DNA of 11,895 nt from an uncultured Eubacteriales bacterium (GTDB lineage Bacteria; Bacillota; Clostridia; Lachnospirales; Lachnospiraceae): positions 1-11,895 of the forward strand of contig USSL01000032.1 in NCBI GenBank assembly GCA_900557175.1, written 5' to 3'. Made by a program: the position numbers and the translations under genes. Each line of letters opens with the position of its first letter. The stretch's first letter is position 1. Of the stretch, positions 7,031-11,895 are shown in pieces. A model generated the notes under the pieces. It did not search any database and had not been told where the DNA came from. It saw only the letters and a program-made list of their open reading frames with translations.

Positions 7031-8023
7031 ATGTTAAAGTTTTGCGAAAAAACAATCAAAGCTAAGAGTGAGGCTGTTTTAGCATTAAAGCCGGAAATTG
7101 ATGCAGCTGTTGATAAGCTTTGTTCCGATGGATATGACAATTTGTTTTTAGTCGGCATCGGCGGTACATATGCTTCAGGGATGGAAATTGAGGCATATAT
7201 GAGAGGCCATTCCAAGATAAAAGTTTATTTGGAAAATGCAGCGGATTTACCAGCGCTGGGCCATTCAGAATTAACAGAACGGTCGCTTGTGCTTATAACA
7301 TCTGTGACAGGGAATACGCCAGAGGTTGTTGCAGCAGTTGATTATGTGCATGAGAGAGGTGCAAAGGTTATTGGATTTATAGACGAAAAAAATGTACCGC
7401 TGGCTTTGAAATCAGATATCCTTTTTAGTGCGCCTGGGGATTCCTATTTTAAGATGCTTTTGTTTGTTTTGCGGCTTATGAAAAATGCGGGGGAATTTCC
7501 CGATTATGATGAATTTTGCAGTCAGCTTGAAAATTTGCCTGATGCGCTTGTCGATGTTCAAAGAAAAGCAGATGCAAAGGCAGAAACATTTGCATCTGTG
7601 CATTGTGATGATAATATGCATTATGTGATCGGAGGAGGAAATTTACAGGGGGCGGCTTACAGCTATGCTATGTGCTATATGGAAGAAATGCTGTGGATGA
7701 GAACAAAATTTATTTCAGCTGCTGATTTTTTTCATGGCACATTAGAAGTTATCGAGAGAGATACAAATGTGCTTGTATTTGCCGGTGAGGATGATGCTCG
7801 AGTACAAACAGACAGAGTCTTAAACTTTCTTCCGAGAATATGTGGGAATATCACAGTATTTGATACAAAAGACTACGCGCTTGAAGGGATCGCAGATAAG
7901 TTCAGAGGTATCTTGAGTCCGATGGTTATTGCTTCGGTCTATGCAAGATTAAATGTACAGTTAGAGGAAGCCAGAAAGCATCCGATGGAAATAAGACGCT
8001 ATTATCGTAAATTGGATTATTAA
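7031..8023 (+). CDS. SIS-domain sugar-phosphate deglycase paralogue, diverged FrlB/GfrE/GfrF-like
   Basis: A 330-residue protein with two SIS (sugar isomerase) domains, at about 28-155 and 183-320, the size of FrlB-type deglycases. The first domain has VGIGGTYASG (41-50) and the sugar-phosphate loop TSVTGNTPE (90-98). In the second domain, Glu219 and His235 are 16 residues apart in MEEM...DFFHG. That matches the spacing of the Glu/His pair used for catalysis by the related deglycase FraB, so it is probably an active enzyme. The pocket region between them (MRTKFISAAD) differs sharply from the FrlB encoded next (IHSNPIHCGE). The C-terminus is RRYYRKLDY. It probably cleaves a related 6-phosphorylated glycated amine, or works with its neighbour. 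AAGGAG (7017-7022) is 8 nt before the start; the next gene follows after 14 nt. Confidence 0.8.
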   Translation: MLKFCEKTIKAKSEAVLALKPEIDAAVDKLCSDGYDNLFLVGIGGTYASGMEIEAYMRGHSKIKVYLENAADLPALGHSELTERSLVLITSVTGNTPEVVAAVDYVHERGAKVIGFIDEKNVPLALKSDILFSAPGDSYFKMLLFVLRLMKNAGEFPDYDEFCSQLENLPDALVDVQRKADAKAETFASVHCDDNMHYVIGGGNLQGAAYSYAMCYMEEMLWMRTKFISAADFFHGTLEVIERDTNVLVFAGEDDARVQTDRVLNFLPRICGNITVFDTKDYALEGIADKFRGILSPMVIASVYARLNVQLEEARKHPMEIRRYYRKLDY

Positions 8024-8037
8024 GAGAGGTATTTGAA

Positions 8038-9018
8038 ATGAAGATAGATTATAAGAAGGTTGTACAGGAAATTATTGATTCAAGAAAAGAAACGGGCGGC
8101 ATTGATAAGGTTTATTTTGCAGCCTGCGGTGGCTCAAAAGCAGGACTTACACCGGCCAATTTTTTTATAAGCTGCGAATCTAAAAAAATTAAAAGCTGGG
8201 TTTATACTGCAAAAGAATTTGTGTTATGTACACCAAAAGCGTTGGATGAAAATTCAATCGTTGTAACATTATCTTTTAGTGGTTCAACATCGGAGGCTGT
8301 GGAGGCTGCAAAGCTTGCAAAATCTGTCGGTGCAGTGTCTGTAACACTAACTGGGAAAGAGCAATCACCACTTGGCGAGCAGGGTGATTATGTGTTTTAC
8401 TATGGAGATGAGCCTAAATACCATTATTCTACAGGTTCTATGGCAATTGCACTTCAATTTGCAATTGAACTTGTACAGCAAATTGAAGGTTATGACCATT
8501 ATGAAGAAATACAAAATGGTTTTACAATTATCGACGATGTGATTGGAAAGGCAAGAAATTATGCGTTGCCGGGGGCACTTGAATTTGCAAAAACTCATAA
8601 GAATGAACCGGTTATTCATGTGATGGCCAGCGGGGCAAATTATAATGTAGCCTATACAACAACAACCTGTATCCTTATGGAATGTCAGTGGATTCATTCA
8701 AATCCTATACACTGCGGAGAATTTTTCCATGGACCATTTGAGGTTGTTGATAAAGAAGTACCTTTCCTTGTGCTCGTAGGTACCGGACGTGAACGGATAA
8801 TGGATGAACGTGCAGTGAGATTCCTTAAAAAATACGGAAAGAAGGTTACTGTACTTGATGCAAAAGAATTTGGTGTTGATGTTCTTGGGGCAAATGTATG
8901 CGAATATTTGAGCCCTTTGGTATTTACAGGTGTTTTAAGTATTTACAGTCATAAGCTTGCAGATGCGAGATGCCATTCCGTGGATGTCAGGAGATATATG
9001 TGGCATGTAGAATACTAA
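8038..9018 (+). CDS. frlB: Fructosamine 6-phosphate deglycase FrlB (SIS domains)
   Basis: A cytoplasmic enzyme of 326 residues, matching the roughly 328 of B. subtilis FrlB. It splits fructosamine 6-phosphate (for example fructoselysine 6-phosphate) into glucose 6-phosphate and the free amino acid or amine. The first SIS domain (about 20-150) has FAACGGSKAG (27-36) and the phosphate loop SFSGSTSEAVEA (79-90). The second (about 190-315) carries MASGANYNVAY (196-206), then CILMECQWIHS with Glu215, then GEFFHGPFE with His231. The Glu/His pair has the 16-residue spacing of the catalytic pair in FraB. The C-terminus RRYMWHVEY is near-identical to that of B. subtilis FrlB as I remember it. GAGAGG precedes ATG 8038 by 8 nt, and the gene lies 14 nt after the paralogous SIS gene. 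It is the strongest single marker that the locus handles Amadori products. Confidence 0.92.
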   Translation: MKIDYKKVVQEIIDSRKETGGIDKVYFAACGGSKAGLTPANFFISCESKKIKSWVYTAKEFVLCTPKALDENSIVVTLSFSGSTSEAVEAAKLAKSVGAVSVTLTGKEQSPLGEQGDYVFYYGDEPKYHYSTGSMAIALQFAIELVQQIEGYDHYEEIQNGFTIIDDVIGKARNYALPGALEFAKTHKNEPVIHVMASGANYNVAYTTTTCILMECQWIHSNPIHCGEFFHGPFEVVDKEVPFLVLVGTGRERIMDERAVRFLKKYGKKVTVLDAKEFGVDVLGANVCEYLSPLVFTGVLSIYSHKLADARCHSVDVRRYMWHVEY

Positions 9019-9064
9019 ATAAATAGTTTATAGGGAAAAATTTCCTGTAACAGTCGCTAATATA

Positions 9065-9093
9065 TTGCTATTTGTATATATATGTACTATAAT
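9065..9093 (+). promoter_or_regulatory. Promoter of the gntR/frlR gene
   Basis: TTGCTA (9065-9070) and TATAAT (9088-9093), 17 nt apart, lie between frlB and the regulator start at 9137. The perfect -10 compensates for the weaker -35. Confidence 0.75.
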
Positions 9094-9104
9094 TTATACA
9101 TATA
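9079..9104. promoter_or_regulatory. Inverted repeat over the gntR -10 box, probable autoregulatory operator
   Basis: TATATGTA (9079-9086) and TACATATA (9097-9104) are perfect 8-bp arms with a 10-nt spacer that contains the TATAAT box. The TGTA...TACA core resembles that of the inverted repeat at 2859-2881. Binding would block the promoter directly. The A/T-rich composition lowers the weight of the match. Confidence 0.55.
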
Positions 9105-9136
9105 AATGCGATATGCGGAGTTGGAGAGAAAAAGGT

Positions 9137-9877
9137 ATGCAAATGTTGGATACAACGAGTATTGTGCCGCTATATAAGCAGCTCAAGGACTTGATTTTAA
9201 AGGAAATTGCAGAAGGAGAGCTCAAACCAAATCAAAAAATCCCTACTGAATTGGAAATGAGCGAAATGTATCAGATAAGCCGTATGACAGTGCGCAAAGC
9301 GTTGGCTCAGCTTGTGGATGAAGGTGTACTTGCAAAAAAGCAAGGTAAAGGTACATTTGTTCAGGAACAAAAGATGGAAGAAGATTTGTCAAGCCCGAAT
9401 AGTTTTACAAACTTATGTAAACGAAATGGGAAGATGCCCGGAGGCAGAACTCTAAAATTTGTTCTTGAGGAGGCAACTGACAGAGACATCCGAGAATTAA
9501 AGCTTGAACCGGGAGAACCGATTATTCATGTTGAAAGGTTGCGTATGGCGGATAACATCCCTGTAATGTTGGAAAACCTTTATTTTCCCGGGCATCTGAA
9601 AAATATACTTGTAGAAAATTTGGATGACACGTCTCTTTATCAGATATTGAGAGATAAATATGGGCTTGTTACAGGAAATTCCGTGATGGAAATAGAGATA
9701 AGTGAATGTAATCGATATGAGGCGTCGATGCTGGATATTAAAACGGGAACATCGCTGCTGCTTATACGTGAAATTGTTTATGACCAATTCGATAATCCTC
9801 TTCATAGAACAAAGTCATTAGTTAGGGGCGATAAATTTAAGTATATAAGCCCTAGAATGAATGTTATTAAAAAGTAG
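9137..9877 (+). CDS. GntR-family regulator with UTRA domain (HutC type, FrlR-like)
   Basis: A ligand-responsive transcriptional regulator of 246 residues. The start is ATG 9137 and not an upstream in-frame ATG at 9065, because the promoter and operator (9065-9104) lie inside that extension and GGAGAG (9123-9128) is 8 nt before 9137. The winged helix-turn-helix is at about residues 11-76: VPLYKQLKD, KIPTELEMSEMY, ISRMTVRKALAQLVDEG, then the wing KKQGKGTFV. The UTRA ligand-binding domain is at about 95-240, with PGEPIIHVERLRMADNIPV and a C-terminal KFKYISPR. UTRA regulators of sugar loci usually bind a phosphorylated sugar intermediate, and FrlR in B. subtilis controls the frl genes. Here it stands last in the frl cluster with its own promoter. 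The ligand is probably a fructosamine 6-phosphate (inferred). Confidence 0.92.
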   Translation: MQMLDTTSIVPLYKQLKDLILKEIAEGELKPNQKIPTELEMSEMYQISRMTVRKALAQLVDEGVLAKKQGKGTFVQEQKMEEDLSSPNSFTNLCKRNGKMPGGRTLKFVLEEATDRDIRELKLEPGEPIIHVERLRMADNIPVMLENLYFPGHLKNILVENLDDTSLYQILRDKYGLVTGNSVMEIEISECNRYEASMLDIKTGTSLLLIREIVYDQFDNPLHRTKSLVRGDKFKYISPRMNVIKK

Positions 9878-9899
9878 TCATATAATGAAGCAAATACTT

Positions 9900-9928
9900 T
9901 TGACCTTCTTTATATTATATGATAAAAT
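9900..9928 (+). promoter_or_regulatory. Possible promoter just ahead of a terminator hairpin
   Basis: TTGACC (9900-9905) and TAAAAT (9923-9928) are 17 nt apart. Transcripts would start near 9935, directly in front of the terminator at 9939-9972, and if they read through would reach uraA after about 230 nt. This is either a chance match in A/T-rich DNA or the start of an attenuated uraA leader. No better promoter for uraA was found. Confidence 0.4.
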
Positions 9929-9938
9929 ACATAAAAAG

Positions 9939-9972
9939 CCGCGCGTCACTTAAGGTGGCAGCGCGGTTTTTT
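9939..9972 (+). terminator. Strong intrinsic terminator after gntR, possibly bidirectional
   Basis: CCGCGC (9939-9944) pairs with GCGCGG (9961-9966). The stem continues inward as GTCAC/GTGGC with one bulged A and loop TTAAG. Six T residues follow (9967-9972). Five A residues precede the stem (9933-9937), which would serve as a T-run for transcription from the right. It lies 61 nt after the gntR stop. Confidence 0.9.
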
Positions 9973-10007
9973 ATGACATAGGAAATTGCTTCCCATGTCA
10001 TAAAAAA
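9967..10007. repeat. 13-bp inverted repeat that captures the terminator T-run
   Basis: TTTTTTATGACAT (9967-9979) is perfectly complementary to ATGTCATAAAAAA (9995-10007). An inner GGAA/TTCC stem lies across one mismatch, and the loop is ATTGC. The T-run of the upstream terminator is the 5' end of this repeat. Pairing can extend outward, with CGCGG (9962-9966) meeting CCGCG (10011-10015) over a 3-nt bulge. The fold therefore competes with the terminator hairpin for the same bases. Confidence 0.7.
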
Positions 10008-10138
10008 GCTCCGCGAGGGATGCGGCCAGATGCATATGGAATATGACTGCCTATGGCAGTCTGCATCTGACGCGCAAAGCGGAGCAAGTCCCTCAAGGAT
10101 TGAGGAATTTAGGGAGTTCGAAGCGGACTTGTCCGCTT
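10008..10138. repeat. Compound inverted-repeat element upstream of uraA
   Basis: A chain of perfect stems fills this spacer. GCTCCGC (10008-10014) pairs with GCGGAGC (10079-10085) as an enclosing stem. Inside it CAGATGCA (10027-10034) pairs with TGCATCTG (10062-10069), and inside that GACTGCC (10045-10051) pairs with GGCAGTC (10055-10061). Then come CCTCAA/TTGAGG (10091-10105) and AAGCGGAC/GTCCGCTT (10121-10138). Alternative pairings also exist, such as GAGGGA (10015-10020) with TCCCTC (10089-10094). It could be a dispersed palindromic repeat of this genome, a structured 5' leader of uraA, or both. No known riboswitch class was recognised. Confidence 0.6.
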
Positions 10139-10167
10139 TGGTCTGATTATTTATTATGGAGGAAGAA

Positions 10168-11427
10168 ATGGAAAGAAAAATCATTCAGGTTGAAGAAAAA
10201 GTGCCTGTAGGGCTGCTGATACCATTAAGTATTCAGCATATGTTTGCCATGTTCGGCGCGTCGGTTTTGGTACCGTTTTTATTTAACATTAATCCGGCCA
10301 TCGTTTTATTTATGAATGGTGTCGGGACACTGCTGTTTATTTTAATTACAAAGGGAAAAGCGCCGGCGTATCTCGGTTCCAGCTTCGCTTTTCTTGCCCC
10401 GGCAGGAATTGTTATAGAGAAGTTTGGTTATGAATATGCTTTGGGCGGCTTTGTTGCCATCGGTATATGCGGTATGGTTGTGGCGCTCATTATTAAAAAA
10501 TTCGGCACAAAATGGATTGATATTGTGCTGCCGCCGGCAGCAATGGGGCCGGTTGTTGCCTTAATCGGTCTTGAACTTGCCGGAAATGCCGCAAAAAACG
10601 GCGGCCTTTTAGATGAGACGATTGATCCTAAAAATATTGTTGTATTTATGGTGACACTCGGTGTTGCCGTGTTCGGGCAGATTCTTTTCAGAAAGTTTTT
10701 ATCTGTTATTCCGATTTTAATTGCGATTATTGCCGGTTATGTTGCGGCGGCATGCTGCGGTATTTTGGATTTTACGGCAGTCAAAGAGGCATCTTTCGTG
10801 GCGCTTCCTAATTTTCAGCTGCCGAAATTTAACGCAGAAGCTATTTTGACAATACTTCCGGCAATTCTTCTCGTAACAAGCGAGCATATCGGTCATCAGG
10901 TTGTTACAAGTAAAATTGTCGGCCGTGATTTACTGAAAAATCCGGGCTTGCACCGCTCTTTATTCGGCGATTTCTTTTCGACAACAATTTCAGGTTTGTT
11001 TGGTTCTGTGCCGACAACAACTTACGGTGAAAATATCGGCGTTATGGCTGTGACAAAAGTTTACAGCGTACAGGTGATCGGCGGCGCTGCGGTACTGTCA
11101 ATTCTCTGCTCGGTACTCGGAAAGCTGTCAGCGCTTATAAGTACCATTCCAAATCCGGTCATCGGCGGTATTTCATTTCTGCTGTATGGCATGATTGGTA
11201 CGTCAGGACTCAGAATACTTGTAGATTCTAAAGTCGATTATGGCAAATCAAGAAATCTGACATTGACCTCGATTATTTTTATTACCGGCCTTTCGGGCAT
11301 TGCTGTTAAAATCGGCAATGTAGAGCTTACCGGTATGGTACTTGCCTGCATCGTCGGAATGATTTTAAGTCTTGTTTTTTATGTTTTAGATAAATTTAAA
11401 CTGACAAACGACAGAGATAGTGAATGA
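10168..11427 (+). CDS. uraA: Uracil permease UraA (NCS2 family uracil:proton symporter)
   Basis: Inner-membrane importer of uracil, 419 residues, usual for UraA. The start is ATG 10168 because GGAGG (10158-10162) lies 5 nt upstream; ATG 10156 overlaps that site and has none of its own. The sequence follows E. coli UraA closely throughout as I recall it: PLSIQHMFAMFGASVLVP (about 19-36), KAPAYLGSSFAF (64-75), PPAAMGPVVALIGLELAG (122-139), ILTILPA (226-232). Uracil- and proton-binding residues are kept: Glu239 and His243 in SEHIGH, and Glu288 in TTTYGENIGVMA. Fourteen membrane segments in two inverted 7-helix repeats are expected from the family. The closeness to UraA favours uracil over xanthine or urate. 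A DUF2284-type gene follows after 19 nt; functional linkage is unclear. Confidence 0.93.
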   Translation: MERKIIQVEEKVPVGLLIPLSIQHMFAMFGASVLVPFLFNINPAIVLFMNGVGTLLFILITKGKAPAYLGSSFAFLAPAGIVIEKFGYEYALGGFVAIGICGMVVALIIKKFGTKWIDIVLPPAAMGPVVALIGLELAGNAAKNGGLLDETIDPKNIVVFMVTLGVAVFGQILFRKFLSVIPILIAIIAGYVAAACCGILDFTAVKEASFVALPNFQLPKFNAEAILTILPAILLVTSEHIGHQVVTSKIVGRDLLKNPGLHRSLFGDFFSTTISGLFGSVPTTTYGENIGVMAVTKVYSVQVIGGAAVLSILCSVLGKLSALISTIPNPVIGGISFLLYGMIGTSGLRILVDSKVDYGKSRNLTLTSIIFITGLSGIAVKIGNVELTGMVLACIVGMILSLVFYVLDKFKLTNDRDSE

Positions 11428-11446
11428 CAAAGGAGTGGGGGACTCA

Positions 11447-11895
11447 ATGAATAAAAATCTATATATTCATGGGGCACTTGAGGCCGGCTTTGACTATGCG
11501 GCCGTGATGGAAACAAAGGATATGGTTTTTGATTCGTCGCTGCGACGCTATTGTGAAGAAAATTTGTGCGGCAACTATGGGAAAAATTATGGCTGTCCGC
11601 CGGATTGCGGAACGCCCGGACAGATGAAGGAAAAAGTGGGTGTGTACCGGTATGCACTTGTTTTACAGTCAATGTATACCGTGACAGATTATCATGATCA
11701 TGAGCAGATAAAGCGCACAAAGCATATTCATAATCAAATGTCAAAGAATTTCATAAAAACATTGGAGGATGGCGGTATGCGCGGCCTGACGATGCTTGCA
11801 GGCCCGTGCACCGGCTGTGCGGACTGCTTTAAAATATCGGGATTGCCCTGCCCTCATCCGGAGGCAAGAACCTCCTGTTTGTCGGCTTACTGTGT
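11447..11895 (+). CDS. Cysteine-rich DUF2284-type putative metal-binding protein, 3' end cut
   Basis: An open frame of 149 codons runs off the right edge. ATG 11447 has AAGGAG (11430-11435) 11 nt upstream, a slightly long spacing. The N-terminus is MNKNLYIHGALEAGFDYAAV. The first cysteine cluster is RRYCEENLCGNYGKNYGCPP followed by DCG (about residues 35-55). The second is AGPCTGCADCFKISGLPCP (about 119-137), with further Cys near 144 and 149. The CxxYGxNYxCPP block plus a ferredoxin-like CxxCxxC pattern fits the DUF2284 family of predicted metal-binding (probably Fe-S) proteins, usually about 170-200 residues. If so, only the last part is missing. Biochemical function is not known. It may share a transcript with uraA because no terminator is visible in the 19-nt gap. 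Confidence 0.75.
   Translation, partial: MNKNLYIHGALEAGFDYAAVMETKDMVFDSSLRRYCEENLCGNYGKNYGCPPDCGTPGQMKEKVGVYRYALVLQSMYTVTDYHDHEQIKRTKHIHNQMSKNFIKTLEDGGMRGLTMLAGPCTGCADCFKISGLPCPHPEARTSCLSAYC

Noticed and set aside
9027..9048. Short GGAAA/TTTCC hairpin after frlB as a terminator
   Set aside because: Five weak pairs with almost no loop and no T-run; read-through into gntR remains possible.
9065..9136. 24-residue N-terminal extension of the GntR protein
   Set aside because: It would be translated from the promoter and operator region, lacks a ribosome site and does not resemble a GntR N-terminus.
10008..10138. CRISPR array
   Set aside because: The repeats are inverted arms of different sequence, not regularly spaced direct repeats.
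9935..10167. PyrR attenuator or purine-type riboswitch upstream of uraA
   Set aside because: Neither the PyrR-binding loop consensus nor the purine riboswitch core could be recognised; kept only as an unclassified structured region.
11379..11744. Minus-strand ORF across the end of uraA and the DUF2284 gene
   Set aside because: Low-complexity Ser/His-rich translation, antisense to two recognisable genes, no ribosome site seen.

Overview
The window looks like chromosome from a low-GC Gram-positive anaerobe, most likely a gut member of the Lachnospiraceae (Clostridia). The basis is A/T-rich intergenic DNA, strong AGGAGG-type ribosome sites, near-consensus TTGACA-N17-TATAAT promoters, a Firmicutes-type EF-Tu and a fructosamine locus laid out like that of Bacillus subtilis. 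The family assignment is an inference from sequence style. All genes run left to right.

Layout. (1) Positions 3-821: the 3' two thirds of tuf (EF-Tu), then a roughly 200-nt spacer with a branched foldable element and a terminator. (2) 1068-2712: a two-gene unit, a MarR-type repressor starting at TTG and a FUSC-family membrane protein. It has a consensus promoter with a perfect 21-bp palindrome over the start site, and ends in a strong terminator. (3) 2840-9877: a complete Amadori-product (fructosamine) utilisation locus. It contains a CUT1-type sugar-binding lipoprotein, two permeases, an FrlD-type PfkB kinase, two tandem SIS-domain deglycase paralogues (the second a clear FrlB) and a GntR/UTRA regulator of FrlR type. 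(4) 9878-10167: a terminator followed by a dense set of inverted repeats. (5) 10168-11895: a UraA-type uracil permease, and the start of a cysteine-rich DUF2284-type protein cut by the window edge.

How the frl locus should work (family knowledge plus inference). The lipoprotein captures a glycated amine outside the cell and the permease pair imports it, with an ATPase encoded elsewhere because none is present here. The kinase phosphorylates the sugar at C6, and a SIS deglycase splits the product into glucose 6-phosphate and the free amino compound. The two deglycases have their own promoter (6956-6984) inside the cluster. It shares a 17-of-22 motif with the transporter promoter (2840-2868), which suggests one regulator acts at both. 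The regulator gene has an inverted repeat across its own -10 box.

The most interesting points are the diverged second deglycase, which keeps the catalytic Glu/His pair but has a different pocket, the shared promoter motif, and the large foldable elements after tuf and before uraA. No mobile element genes, tRNA or rRNA genes, or CRISPR arrays were seen.
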